From: Glandiceps talaboti
Lineage: Eukaryota > Hemichordata > Enteropneusta > Spengelidae
Assembly: GCF_964340395.1 (NCBI RefSeq)
Contig: NC_135556.1
Coordinates: 26,814,562-26,878,561 of the forward strand
DNA: 64,000 bases
Reading direction: 5' to 3'
A model generated the notes under the pieces. The model made no database searches and was not told the origin of the DNA. It was given only the letters and a program-made list of their open reading frames with translations. Below are positions 1 through 12,770 of this stretch, in pieces (the stretch's first letter is position 1; every line of letters begins with the position of its first letter). Position numbers and translations under genes: made by a program.

Positions 1-787
1 TAGATACAGGATATCGCCAACATCCAACATGGGGAAATATAACCCACTTGCAAGGAAGCAGTAGACATATACATACTATCGTTCAATCCAATACTTAGAA
101 GCAGTTAACAACACAATGGAAATGCAGAAATAAATAAACAATCAACAACACATGATTTCCAGGTAAATACAGTTTCCACTACATGATGTACTGGCCATAA
201 GTTGGATAGTGATACTGTACCCTGCAGCACATTTTGTGCTCGTGTACAACTGGAGACTACTACATCATCATGAATATACATGTACCGAAAACTGATCTGC
301 CAAAGAATTTATTTCTAAACTGAGGAATGTGTTCGAGTTGGCTTCCTTACAACAATTCATGAGTCTAAAAATGCATACAGTAGTGGCAAAGGTCGGAAAG
401 TGAGTGATTACTTTAACTTTCTATTGCTGACATAGTGACACACACACAGTGGACATACATAGATCTGTGCTACCGAGAACCCTTCAATTGTCTATATCAT
501 GTTTATGACGTTCCACTACAGATGTGGACTCTCTGCAATTACAAATGATATTGAGTTACAGCCAATTTCACCTAACCTCACCAAACAGGGTGTACTCACA
601 CACCGTAGCCTAGGTAGATAACGACAGCACTTCAGACACATAGTTTCTTCACAAATGAAAACAAAGTACAAGTAATTGTAACACATTCTTACCACCGAAG
701 TCATTGGTCTAGAAAAATATACATATTAAACTTTATGTAGTCTACTGCAATTATTTATATTTTGTTTTCATTTGTAATGAGTTGACA

Positions 788-1054
788 TAATAATAATCTT
801 TATTCGTCCAAATAAATTCGGAAATTTGTTTTGAATGGTCGCCGCAAGAGCAGCGCCCTAGTGTAAAAGAAGCAGGAGGAAACTGGAGTGCCCGGGGAAA
901 ACCTGCGTTGTTCGGCAGGGTCAAACTGAGCATCACCCTTCTTACATACAGACCTGGTTATATTTTAATCAAACCCAGCCAACACCTGGCAGGTTCGAAC
1001 TCAGACTGCAGAGGTAAGGGGTGTACGAGCTAACCGCTCGGCCACCGACAACCC
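788..1054 (-). mobile_element. tRNA-derived SINE in RAD6 intron 3
   Basis: On the minus strand the element starts with a tRNA-like head: A-box-like TGGCCGAGCGGTTA near 1042-1029 and B-box-like GAGTTCGAACC near 1000-990. It continues with a body containing TTTTCCCCGGGCACTCCAG near 903-885 and ends in an (ATT)n tail at 788-798. This is the classic Pol III SINE layout. The body resembles a conserved SINE core I have seen in several invertebrates, but the family name is not certain. It lies beyond exon 3 of the RAD6 gene, in the same orientation as that gene. Confidence 0.72.
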
Positions 1055-1457
1055 TTTTCATGTCTGAAATGTTGTCTTTATCTGCCAATTTTGTATGAAA
1101 TATGATAAAAATACATTTATAACACACTATAGAGTGTCAGGCTGAACTGAAACTACAACTATACTATAGGAGTGCAAAGTACTACATTAAATACAAGTAA
1201 ACAAGTAATACTATATGCTGACTTAGAGACATTTTGATGACAGGCATTGACTTGTTTTCAACTTTGTTCACAATTTGACTAAAAAAAAGCAACTGCACAT
1301 ATATTTGTTGAAAATCAAGTGTGGTTTGTTTTATCCCTTTGTAATATTTACTGTAAATATGTATGTGACTATTGTCTATCTATCAAATCTGAATCATAAT
1401 AGGACTAATCATAGTTCATTTAACAACTTATCTAATACCATTAATAAAGCTCCTTAC

Positions 1458-3055
1458 CATCTTCAAAAGGTGTATCATGTGGCCTGCAAATGGAAAGAAA
1501 ACAATGGTTAACATTAGGGGATGGCTTCACTGGTGGATCTTCTGAACCAAACTCTTAACCGTTAGAAAAAAAAAACCAACTGTACCATAAACAGTGATAG
1601 ACAGAGTACTGCTTGAATCGACCCAATCTTCACATTTCAGCAAATATATAAATTTCATACATCCTTATACACATAAATGTGCTTGAAACAAATTGTTATA
1701 CCAACTGTTAAATGCTTTGACCTACTTCCAACACAGTAATGGGGAGACACACACACTTTACTATTTTTGAACTAGGTCAAGAATGTTGTAGTTATGCAAT
1801 GAATTTTAACATTAAAAATAAAAGGGAAAACAAAAACCCTTTGTGCAAATTTGAATAACAAATTTCAACAAAGAAAATGTTTCCAATCTTGTCATCTTTA
1901 GGAATAAGTTAAGGAGCTACACTGCAAAATATTTATATCTTCACTAATCAATTTCCATGTGTATTTATGATTAACTTGAATAATAATACAACAATCCATT
2001 AGGATCAGAGATTTCCCATGCCAGTGTTATTGTGTATGTCTGTGTCTATGCCCATTTAAATACTTAATTTAAATCACAATATGGGATACAAAGGAATGCC
2101 ATGCACCCACATCGTGGTTTCTCTACAAAATCCCCCCTTTCTTAGAAAACATAACATCTGATAAACAATGATAGGATAGAGGGAACAATAAGGATCTGGG
2201 AAATGTTTCCTTATTGTATGGTTTTCCGTGTAGAGTTAGTGAGGAAGGACTAGCCAAATGTAAACACGATGACACGACAAGTCTTGTGATTCACCAGGCA
2301 CACAAAGAATAGGGTGGATGAAAACAAAAACAACGAATCACGCTTAGTCACGAGGTTTGACGCAACAAGTATCTAACGTTGCAATGATGGACACATTCGT
2401 TTTTATTTGACTTGTTTTATTGTGAGATAAAATAAAAGTAACAAGTTGATTATTGTTATCAAAACAAAATAATGTTCATAGAGGGGTGGAAATCTAAGCT
2501 AGCGGTGACGCAGCAGACGAACTTGATGACTTTTCGAAAGCTCTGGATGTGGCGATTACTATGTCAAAACAATCACGTTACAAATGTTGCTTTGATTTCA
2601 CATGGAAATAGTTAATTGAAATAATATCTGACAAATCCAATTTTAACATAAATGACAGTACTTTTGGCAGTTCTTTTCAAAGCGTTCCTGTTTAATTAGA
2701 GTTGAAGTCGACGAGGAATGATGCAAGATACTATTTTTAAAGTTGACGAATGAAGACAGTGCACACTTACCCAAATATTACAGCATTCCATAGCATTATA
2801 TTATTTTCTGAAGGAGCACCACTAACACCCGCTGGGGGATCTTCTTGAAGCCTGTTGAACAGAAAAGTATCATTTACTTGCGAGGACGTCTCGTAAAGAT
2901 ACCGACGGTGATATAATGCAACTGATTCTCCGCCATATTGGTTTCCCTTCACCGGTCAAAACAAACACCGAACACTGTATGCGATATTCGGCCTTCAAAT
3001 CAACAACTTACCTTTTAAAATCTCTCATCAACCGCCTTCTAGCCGGAGTTGACAT
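1458..3055 (-). CDS. UBE2A/B: UBE2A/UBE2B (RAD6) E2 ubiquitin-conjugating enzyme, exons 1-3 (partial)
   Basis: RAD6-class E2 enzyme; the family acts with RAD18 on PCNA and with RNF20/40 on histone H2B. Three coding exons read on the minus strand: 3055-3012 (starts [14 protein letters not shown]), 2851-2771 ([18 protein letters not shown] then WNAVIFG) and 1483-1458 (PHDTPFEDG). Every junction has GT..AG and the intron phases join into one open frame of 50 codons. The N-terminal UBC segment is nearly identical to animal RAD6; PHDTPFEDG is the form I recall from insect RAD6 rather than the vertebrate PEGTPFEDG. The rest of the UBC domain, including the HPN motif and the active-site cysteine, is not in the window and must lie left of base 1. 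The vertebrate A/B choice cannot be made; a single invertebrate orthologue is likely. Confidence 0.93.
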
Positions 3056-3173
3056 TGTAAAGTAAAATAGAAATATTTATAACTTAGAAACTATGTACCA
3101 AAAGATGAGAAATACAAATAAAAAATGTGTATTTCCTCCCGTCTTCCTCACTGTAAAAACCCGTTGTGGTGTA

Positions 3174-3181
3174 TGACGTCA
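3174..3181. promoter_or_regulatory. CRE-like palindrome upstream of the RAD6 gene
   Basis: A perfect TGACGTCA octamer lies about 120 bp upstream of the RAD6-type start codon. It is the consensus site for CREB/ATF factors. Its position fits a proximal promoter, but no TATA box or start site can be placed with confidence, and a single octamer may be chance. Confidence 0.4.
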
Positions 3182-3304
3182 CTCATCCGGGTAGTTTGCC
3201 CATTAACAATGACAAGCGTCATTCCCACAATGCGATAGGAACGTTTCCTGTTTAGTCTGAGGATACTTGTAACGCAACTCACTCTCAGACTGACTCTAGA
3301 GTTG

Positions 3305-3557
3305 CACAGTCACTTGTGAGCTAATATTCTATACCACTGGATTATAATATTCTATTCCAGGATGATCATAATACAAATAAGGAAGTTTTTTAGGTATTTC
3401 TGAATATTCAATAAATACCGCCACCGGTGATTGCATCGGAAAATACTAGTACATTGGTATTTTTCCAATGCAATCACCAATGATGATATTCGTAAATTCG
3501 TCATTATTTTGTATAATGATCATCCTGGAATAGAGTATTAGCTCACAAGTGACTGTG
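3305..3557. mobile_element. Foldback/MITE-like element, 253 bp
   Basis: The ends are inverted copies: CACAGTCACTTGTGAGCTAA at 3305-3324 and its near reverse complement ending at 3557. Further inside, TATTCCAGGATGATCAT pairs with ATGATCATCCTGGAATA, and ATTGCATCGGAAAATAC pairs with GTATTTTTCCAATGCAAT. Almost the whole element is one imperfect hairpin with no coding capacity. Confidence 0.75.
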
Positions 3558-4040
3558 TCGAGTTGGCATATCTGTGTTTGGGAAAGGGCTTTGTTTTTAT
3601 TTTAGTAGTTAAAGTGCATTTTCCAATCTCCGTTTCGTAATAATTAATATAAAAGTCGCAAACATGACATCTCTTTGGGTGAAATTCGATATCGATTTTT
3701 TTTTTTACGAAAACGAAGACATCGAGAACTGAAATGCATTGAGTTTGAGTAGGCGATAGTAAATCTTAAAATTAATATCGCTCACAGAACTTAATATTTC
3801 GAAAGTAAAAAGAAGGAAGAAATGTGACGAAAAAAGCATAACTCTCGTACATACATAAGCTTACATAACATTGTGTATTTGTGTATGTTGTTGGTATATA
3901 TTTTTTCATATCTTTTAAATTAAAAAAACCCTACAATATATACGAAATAAAATACATATTGTTGATAAATAGTTCCGAGTTCAAGTGTTAATTAATCATG
4001 TGTTTATATGTATCATTATAATAGAAAGTGTATTTTACAT
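3558..4040. other. AT-rich spacer, no gene seen
   Basis: Between two foldback elements. It holds short A/T runs and no open frame with family resemblance, tandem repeat or convincing control site. Confidence 0.5.
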
Positions 4041-4561
4041 GTAAACTTAGTCTATCTGCTAGACCGTCGGATGTTCTTCCGATAGAATACGACACACGCC
4101 CGAACATCGCAATCGAGGATGGAACATCCGAGGTCTAGCAAATGTCATCAGGATATAAATAACTGCCAATCAGAGATCCGTATTAGCGACAAGCACAAAC
4201 AGAGGACAATAGCCAAATTGCATGCATATTCATCTCAAGGAGGAGCTTGTAAAAATAACCACCAATGCGTGAATGACAACGTCTACACACTCATCAAACA
4301 CAATTACCATAAACTGATAAAGACATAGTAATGACGTAAATGTGTTTGTCAACACCTGCATGCAGAGATTGAATATATTAAAGTATATACCCCCCCCCCC
4401 CGGTATATGCATACATGGCCCAACCCACTAATCTCAATGGAATGTCCGGTCTGAAAATGACATTTGCTAGACTGTTCGGGCAAGCCCTCACTGCGAACCT
4501 CGTTCGCATATAGTATCGAAAGATCAAAGCCCGAACGTCTAGCAGCAAGACTAATGTAAAC
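4041..4561. mobile_element. Foldback/MITE-like element, about 520 bp
   Basis: The left end (GTAAACTTAGTCTATCTGCTAGAC at 4041, with an indel) is the inverse of the right end (GTCTAGCAGCAAGACTAATGTAAAC ending at 4561). An inner pair, GGTCTAGCAAATGTCAT near 4131 and ATGACATTTGCTAGAC near 4457, is also inverted. A 69-codon open frame inside (4119-4328) has no recognisable domain and is probably fortuitous. Likely a non-autonomous DNA transposon. Confidence 0.68.
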
Positions 4562-4593
4562 TGTGCACTAGTTCATACTTCAGTAGCGTACTG

Positions 4594-4706
4594 AGGCCCT
4601 GACAGAGACCGTATTACGTACTACAATGTACTTCATCACAGCACTATGGGATATAGTGATGAAGTACACTGTACAGTAGTAAGTAATACGGTCCCTGTCA
4701 GGGCCT
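4594..4706. mobile_element. Near-perfect hairpin element, 113 bp
   Basis: AGGCCCTGACAGAGACCGTATTACGTACTACAATGTACTTCATCAC-type left arm is repeated inverted on the right (GTGATGAAGTACACTG... GGTCCCTGTCAGGGCCT). Each arm is about 47 bp with a loop of under 20 bp. A small hairpin MITE is the simplest reading. Confidence 0.7.
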
Positions 4707-4960
4707 AGACTAATACTTCAACAAACCACCACTTGAAATATTTTTCAGTATCTGCGATATTGTGCATTTACCAATCAAAATCAGAGAAGTGAGGAATTGT
4801 TCACCACCTTCACTTGACACTGTTTGATTGTTGGCATTGAAGTAAAATACAAAGGGTCGACGGATTCCTTCAGGTATGCGTGTATCACGCACGTGCATAT
4901 TATAATGTTCAATACAACTTTAGCTATTTGACATAAATCGATGTTTGAGTGAGTCCATTT

Positions 4961-5059
4961 CTAACCTACCTGTAGGCTTGAACTAACGGAACGGAACGTA
5001 AATTCAAAAATTCAAAATGTCTGTAGCTATAACCGTTCTCAAGTCTACAGGTAGGTTAG
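4961..5059. repeat. Short inverted repeat pair
   Basis: CTAACCTACCTGTAGGCTTG at 4961-4980 is matched inverted by AAGTCTACAGGTAGGTTAG at 5041-5059, with about 60 bp between. Probably a decayed or very small foldback element. Confidence 0.55.
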
Positions 5060-5586
5060 TCTATTTTGTGGTGAGCATTAATTCACTAATTAATTATTTT
5101 TTCCACACAAGAATAGGAATTTGTTACAAGGTATAAATATGTGACATAGATTTCCAGGTAAACCATAGGGAGCCCAGGAACCATGTTAGGCCCCCCAAAA
5201 AATATCTGGTTCTGGTCAGAGTAAACTTTCTAAAGTGGTGCGACGACGCGAGTTTTTTTTTCTTCCTACGGTAATTTTTTTTTTTTCCAAATTAGTAAAT
5301 ACACATTTTTTTGACACTTTACATACTCTGTTCTATCATATCTATCTCTTGAAAAACTTCCTTTTTCTTCGAAGCAGTTTAGGCTTTGTATTTAAGCAGT
5401 CTTGGCATGTAGGGTAGATTTCAGCTGCTTGTTCTCCTGATATCAGGAATAAATAAGGAACGGGAAAGCAATAATTATCGGGAAAAAAGGATCGACGCGA
5501 GTGTATTCAGGGCACGCGCGCGCTGACCAGAACCAGATATATTTTTTTTGCCTTACAAACAACCAAACAAATATGCATGGGTAAAT
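5060..5586. other. Spacer without a supportable gene
   Basis: T-rich DNA with short homopolymer runs. A 60-codon open frame at 5235-5417 is low complexity and has no homology I recognise. Confidence 0.45.
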
Positions 5587-5590
5587 GAAA

Positions 5591-5829
<239 letters not shown>

Positions 5830-5840
5830 CTATATATATA

Positions 5841-5959
5841 GTTTTTGTAATACTGGAACTCTTTCTTAATTGTAACTCGGAGTTTCAGTTGTCTGATGAT
5901 CGCACTATGTGTGAAACTCCGAGTTACAACCAAGAAAGAGTTCCAGTACTACCAAAACT
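5841..5959. mobile_element. Hairpin element between two (TA)n tracts
   Basis: GTAATACTGGAACTCTTTCT and TGTAACTCGGAGTTTC on the left are repeated inverted on the right as GAAACTCCGAGTTACA and AGAAAGAGTTCCAGTACTAC. Arms of about 48 bp surround a loop of about 25 bp. Confidence 0.7.
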
Positions 5960-6018
5960 ATTGCGCTCTGCCACTGCGGTATAGAGCACTGTCTTAGCAG
6001 ATTGATACTCACCGAGTT

Positions 6019-6193
<175 letters not shown>

Positions 6194-6442
6194 ATAGTGA
6201 GGGGGAAACCAATCCGCATGGATTCCAGGCAGTCTTAATTGGTTATGTTCACGAAAAATTAACACGCAAACAAACAAACAAACAACACAGAAAATAGATT
6301 AACAACAACAAACATGAATATGAATGACCCTGTGATTCCAAAAAAACAGTCCAATGCATTTTTCCTACTGTTTACATGATCACTCAAATACCTACGACTC
6401 ATTCAGTATATTAAGGGTGAATAAATCATAGCAGTAATTCAA

Positions 6443-6760
6443 ACTTTGTAGTGAGATACATTGTATGACACATCGGTAGAATGGATTTGTAGTGAGATAC
6501 TGTATGACACATCAGTAGCATGCATTTGTAGTGAGATACTGTATGACACATCAGAATGGATCTGAGTGAGATACTGTATGACACATCAGAATGGATCTGA
6601 GTGAGATACTGTATGACACATCAGAATGGATCTGAGTGAGATACTGTACGACACATCAGAATGGATCTGAGTGAGATACATTTTATCATATATCAGTGGA
6701 ATGGATTTGAGGTGAGATACACACTATCACACTTCAGTAGGTTTGAATTTCAATTGACAT
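6443..6760. repeat. About 36-bp tandem repeat array
   Basis: Successive copies of GTGAGATACTGTATGACACATCAGAATGGATCTGA-like units. The middle copies are almost identical and the outer ones (6443-6520, 6680-6780) are degraded, as expected when a minisatellite expands from the centre. Confidence 0.8.
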
Positions 6761-6799
6761 ACACTGTATCACAAATCAATGGAATAGATTTCAAGTTAT

Positions 6800-9700
6800 T
6801 GCATCACACATCATCAGTGGAATGAGATTTCAAGTGAAATTTAATGATTTCCTTTCATGTGACAAAGCAAAGACTGTGGATACACTCTGCGTTCAACAGT
6901 GTTGGCCACCAATGCACGAGGGCGTTTTACAAGGTGTACCTTACAGACTAAGCAAACTTATGCAGGAGAAATACATTACAACACAGCACTTCACAACTTT
7001 TTACATAAGAGATATTTATTTCTTATTATAATAATATTGACAGGGCAGAAACATACCAAAAAAACATATTTCAGGCAAATTTTCATAAACATTAAAAAGT
7101 TCACATATACTTTCAAGTAATATGACTATTTACAGAAGTACTCAAAAATACAAAAGGTGTTCAACAAGGCAATATACATGTATTAATAACCTGCAATTTG
7201 TTTGTTGTGTAGCATGATAAATAGAACATATTTTCACCCAAACACAAACATAATATTTAACTATTTTTACCATTTTTTAATAAAAGCCAGTCTTTGAATG
7301 CCAGGTTCTCACACCAGTGTAATCACTGGAGCCATAAGGAATACATAGGATCATACTTTTGTTCTGCACCAACTTTTTCTATAGCTCTGGCAAACAACAG
7401 TTTTGGACCTTTAAGGTGTAGATTATATACTGATAGTGATTGCCAACAATGTTAAAATCTACTGTACACCAACATTTTATTCAAAAATGTATGACAATTA
7501 AAATCATAGGTAAAACTATGGTCAGTTGACACAGTTCAAGGTTTAGGCTGTGTTATGAAAATATCATTTTTAAAATGCTAGTAATTGAAAAGTACCAACA
7601 AAATTTTCATTTTGTGTGACCTGACACAAGTTGTAAATTATCTAACATTAAATTTGTTGCCCTCATAAAATACCTCTATTAACCAAATAATCTAGATTTT
7701 CAATTGTTAAAACAACGAGGCCTGGAAACTCTCTTGAAGATCGAAAGCTAGGAGTAAATACCGTATATATAAAAATGGCATTGACTGACCATTCCATACC
7801 TTCAACACAAACATTTCAGAGTAATAATACATTGAAATTGATTGAACTGTAAGGGTGACCAGATAGATACATTATTTGGTTTATAAGAACCTTCTAATTA
7901 ATAACTATCCAATGAGCATTTCATCAACATTGCAAAATAAAAGAACACAATTCACTTCAAAACTGTTAAGTTTTTGTCTATAGATGTATTTCAACAGTCC
8001 ATAAAATACTAGCATAAAGTATATCTTTGTACTTCCAGATGTGTACATGTTTGAAACATGTAAAAAGAACTTGGCAGGGTTCAGCTTTGAAAACTTTCAA
8101 AAGTACCATTCATACATCAATGTGGTTTGCTTTTCACTTTTGTTAACTATTATGATTATCTTCATCTAAACGTAAAGTATAGTTTTGGCCAATCTTCCAA
8201 CTGATTGAATGTAGGAATTGACATAAATTCAGTATTTACTTAACCATTTCACAGCTATAACAAAGTGTATGATAATCAGTTCTTTTGGACAAACCATAGA
8301 CCCTACACGAAACATAACGCTTCACACAAAAGGCATAAAAAGGTTTATAACCATGTCTGTAGAAATTAAAAACAAAAATGAGGCAGAGGTTTGGAGTAGT
8401 AAGTTGTATATCGTATACTGGAACAGGCTGATATAGCCCCCCCCCCCCCCCCCCCCCCCATCACTGCATTTGCATATATAAGTAAAAATACATAATATTT
8501 ATTAGGGTGTACAACCCACTGTACATTAAATGTCCATTTTTTGTCATTAGAGGGATCAGTAGTGGGGCTTTTGCTGGTAGACCCAGGATTTTTGAAATGT
8601 CTGTATACAAACAGAAATTACTGAGTTCCATATCTACTGGGGGAAATACAACTATCAGTAGGTAAGGTCTATATAATCCCTGTATAAGTTTCATAAAATT
8701 GTTGTGATTGTTTGAATGAACTCTTTGGCTTAGTGAAGGTTACAAAATCTAGTACTAGAAGGCAAAAAAATATATATATTACAGTACTACAATAAAGCAG
8801 AATGACCTTACTCAAAATTTGTGAAAATACAACAAAATCTAAGTGTAAATGGAAAACAAAACACATAGTACTATCAGTGAGAGTGGTAACTATTTTTAAG
8901 TTTAGGTATCAACTCTAAGTTCAATAAAAATGATTGTATTTATTAAGTACTACAACAGTGTCTTTGTTAAGGGTGACAAATCTGTAAAATCTAAATAAGT
9001 TGCTTATACAATTCAAAAAAGGTTCCTCACCAAAGTTATGGCAGATTTTACTGCAAATTTTACCAGGTTTGTCACCCGTAAACAGAGACACTAGACAATT
9101 TATGTGTTTTCATATATTTTAAAACTGAGAGGTAAAAATTATAATTGTAACATTTAATGGCATTGATATGATCAAGTATAGAGATACAAATACTATAGCA
9201 ATATAATCTTTGAAATTACTAGTACATTGCAAGAGGGCATGTGAAAGCAAAACTTCATAAATTTATTACTAATATTTCATACTAAATTTCTTCGTTATAT
9301 AATTTCATAACGTTCCATGTACTGTATTTCTCTCTCACATCTTTGTATCAATTTTCAAACATACATATCACATAAAAAGCTTTTTTCTTGATTATGTGTG
9401 TGTTGTTTTACATGGTGGATGTATAGTTTGATTCTTGACCAGGAAAGAAAAGGTTGTTAGGTTGGCACTCTATCATATCATATGCTAATTGTGTCAACAT
9501 GTTGCCAAAACATAGATACACTGTAAAATGTCCATGTGCACAGCAAGAACAGTCTTGTTGATAACTTGGTTCTCTATCTTTTACATGCAGAGAATAAATT
9601 GTATTATTTACATGTATATCCGTCATTACTTGCATCGGTGCCCTGCATACTAGTGGTATTTGAATGGCAGTGCAATGTCGAAAACATATGCAAATGTGTG

Positions 9701-12099
9701 ATTGTTCCTTGTGCACAAAGTTGCATCATAGCACAGTATGATTGTTACAGAAATTTGCTATATATATACACATAATACTGATAACTACCCCATAACACCT
9801 GATTGCCAATGTGGGTAGCCAGTAGTATTTACACTCATGCTTGCAGTGTTTCTGTTGCAACCTTTAAGTGTAGCCACAAGCTCTCTTGCAAATACCTCCA
9901 GTATACCACACTTGCACTCAAGCACCATGGGGTTCTGTGATATCATTAGAGATTGTGCCCAGTAACTTACATTTCACACACAGCAAAATCCTTGGCAATG
10001 GAATGTACTCAAGCTTACAGCCTGCACTATGAACCAGCCATATGCATGATTGACATTTACACTATCATTTGACAGAGCACTTGTAATATTCAATTGACAG
10101 AGTTCTACTAATATTCATGAATACCTTGTTAGTATTTGATAAGTGAGCAATTCAGTTTTGAAAGTATAAAACAAATTCTTAAAAAAAAGACAGTCAATAC
10201 AGGTTTGCCATACTGAGAAAGTGTTGGCAAACAAAATTGGCAGATTTTTTTCACAATTAAAGAAATTGAAACAATATATCATTTATATTGGAAAATTGGA
10301 TGGATACTTATTGCTCATGTACTAAAATACTAAATTATTAAAACATCAAATTATTCTAACTCAAAATAATGTACAGTGAGTTTCAGTCACTTTTGTTACA
10401 TATGTATAACTTACATCAGTGTGTGCACATACTATGGTACAAGTATTTGCATTGAAGTGCAAAATCGACAACATTACTGTATACATGTATGCAAAAGAGC
10501 ATGTTATCAGTTCACGCAGACAAAATCACCCAAACAAGGTATTTTTTACAGAAAATTTGCTGCTTTGGATAAATATGTGTAAAAATGACAAAACCCCATG
10601 AAGTGCAAGTGTCAGTGTGGGTAACCTGTCAGTATTGCACGCATGCTTGTGCCATTTCTTCTTCTATAGTTTCACTTGTTATGTTTGTGAAAGTACAGTT
10701 GCAGAGAACATCATAAGCATTTGCACATATTTCCTAAGTACAGCACACTCCTACTCACACATCACAGGGTTTTTATGCAGTGAAGCATTGAATTACATTT
10801 ATTGGCATCTCCAACTACAGGGAAATAACATACTTTTTGAATTGTTGTGATGTAAAATAATAACCTAATAAATAAATTCTGCTATGGCTTAAATTTAATT
10901 GCAAGAAATCATTTAATCACTGCTCCTGATGGTATATTTGGATTCTTGATTGCCATGTGACCTTTTAATATGAATAATCATATTTTGATTAATTTTGCAT
11001 TGAGTACAAATATATCTTTCACATTTCCATTATCGCACTCAGACACAGTTGTCATACTCATGTTCCCAAATTACAACGCTGGAATGAATAGCAATGACTT
11101 TGTCTATCCATGGCCATAAGAAATGAGATAAGTTTCATGCTGAGATATATTCATGTTGTGTGAGTCAGGTAATTGATCAGAGCAAAAACACCAGGGATCC
11201 TATCACGTTTATTGATACTTGAGAAGTCGATTGTTTGTGCAGTTATGATAAAATGTAGATAGATGCACTATTTGTGTTAAGTTTTCACAGATTTAACAAG
11301 CTGATAAGAATGTCATATTTATCTACATCACACGAATCCAGTGTTTTTTGTGTCAGTGATCTTTGTTTGAAGTCCTTCCTTATGTCACTTCATACCAGCA
11401 AAGTTAATGCTAGTCATTCAACAGCTGTATTACAGACACATAATCACAACAGCACACAATGAAAATAAACTGAATTTTTTCTTTACACATCTGAGAATAT
11501 CTAATATGGTGATATACATGTGATAAACACACTGTGGCACTCAGGATAATTTGTGACAATGGCAGTGCAAGGTGCATATCAGATTAAGTAGACAGTGATA
11601 TTGCCATCTCTGACTCTTCAAAATAGTTAGCCATGAGGACATACACAAACATCCATAAATGCAATGTAACTGCTTTAGGATGACTTTTATCAAATGGAAG
11701 TGTTTCAAAAGATATCATTATTTATAAACTCAACGACCATCTTGTGTCATTACAACTTCTATTTGGGCACAAGTTTACATACAATATAATCATTAATACT
11801 TTTGACATATCTTTGACTTAGGTTGGAGAGGTCACACTTAGTTTAATAATTTTGTTTGCATTTGACCTGTTGATTAAGAAAAATTCCTATATCAGGACAG
11901 AGTATGGGTGCATTTTGTGTTGTCTCAGTGATTTAAAAGTACATATTAACAATTCTATTTTAATATCTGTGCATAATTTAAACTGTAAAGTACAGTTTTT
12001 GATAGCAATCCTATATTTTCATCTTCAAAGACAATGAAAAAAAGATAACAGGAATACATAGTGCATCACCATGTATTCATATCACAATAACTTTATCCT
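6800..12099. other. Long stretch without a supportable gene
   Basis: No exon, domain or RNA gene could be supported on either strand. It contains a poly-C run of about 22 at 8438-8459. A 102-codon minus-strand open frame at 9716-9408 has no recognisable family or splice context. The right part may hold the distal 3' untranslated region of the neighbouring ANKRD10 gene; a TTTATT (AATAAA on minus) occurs near 10798, but no cleavage site can be assigned. Confidence 0.4.
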
Positions 12100-12109
12100 T
12101 AAGTCAATC

Positions 12110-12370
12110 TACAATTCTATGACATCATACATCTTAAAATAACATCACAGATGTTGAGATGACATCATAACACCTAGTTCTGTCACGTCCACAGGTGCCC
12201 AAATGATATCTTAAATGTCCAGATTACATCATAGAGATCGGGGTGACATCATAGATACCTGGATGATATCATCAATGCTAAGATGACACCATCATATATA
12301 CCCAGATAAACATTATGAATGTCCAGATTACACGACAGGCGCCCTATGACATTATTGATGCCTTGATGCA
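12110..12370. repeat. Degenerate GACATCAT-type minisatellite in the ANKRD10 3' region
   Basis: Loosely repeated units of about 28-32 bp, each around a GATGACATCATAGAT or GATGATATCATCAATG core, cover roughly 260 bp just downstream (minus strand) of the ANKRD10 stop codon. If the gene's 3' UTR extends this far, the array would be transcribed. Confidence 0.6.
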
Positions 12371-12468
12371 TAGCTGAGGTGAACAATACTAAATACAAGT
12401 ACGTTCAACAAATACTGCATTATACCTGCTCTGGTCAGATTACACATTTTTCAATTTTTCATCTAGAG

Positions 12469-12770
12469 TCAAAACAATCCGTTTATCATCATATTGTAGT
12501 ATCTCTGTTCACACTGGACACTTTTCTGATGTTCCACTCTGCTGGTAGAAAAGATATTTTCTGTATTGTTTCCACTGAGCATGCTGTTTGAAAACTCCAC
12601 TCCATGTGAAGAAAGTCCAATTGGATGGCATCCATTTTGGAAAGATAGCTTATGGTTTTCCAAATTACTATCTCTTGGTTCATGTGAATTGTTATTTGTG
12701 ATTATAGCATTGTATGCCTCTGTCCCACAATCACAGTGTGCAGCCACTGGAGGCCCATCATTACAGAAAC
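12469..12770 (-). CDS. ANKRD10: ANKRD10 terminal coding exon
   Basis: It follows a TTTCTTAG acceptor and reads from the exon 4 donor (phase 1) without interruption to a stop at 12471-12469. It encodes an Asn/Ser/His-rich, apparently disordered tail. The closing VEHQKSVQ..QRY motif is shared with vertebrate ANKRD10, which ties this exon to the ankyrin exons across a 2.7-kb intron. Confidence 0.9.

Noticed and set aside
990-1054. Possible Ser/Leu-type tRNA gene
   Set aside because: A- and B-box-like motifs are present but no complete cloverleaf, and the sequence continues into a SINE body with a simple-repeat tail.
6443-6760. Regular repeats considered as a CRISPR-like array
   Set aside because: Units are contiguous with no unique spacers, and the genome is eukaryotic; it is a minisatellite.
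8438-8459. Long poly-C run
   Set aside because: A homopolymer of uncertain length, possibly a sequencing or assembly artefact; no associated structure seen.
9408-9716. Minus-strand 102-codon frame
   Set aside because: No recognisable domain, no splice or promoter context, and AT-rich surroundings; likely chance.
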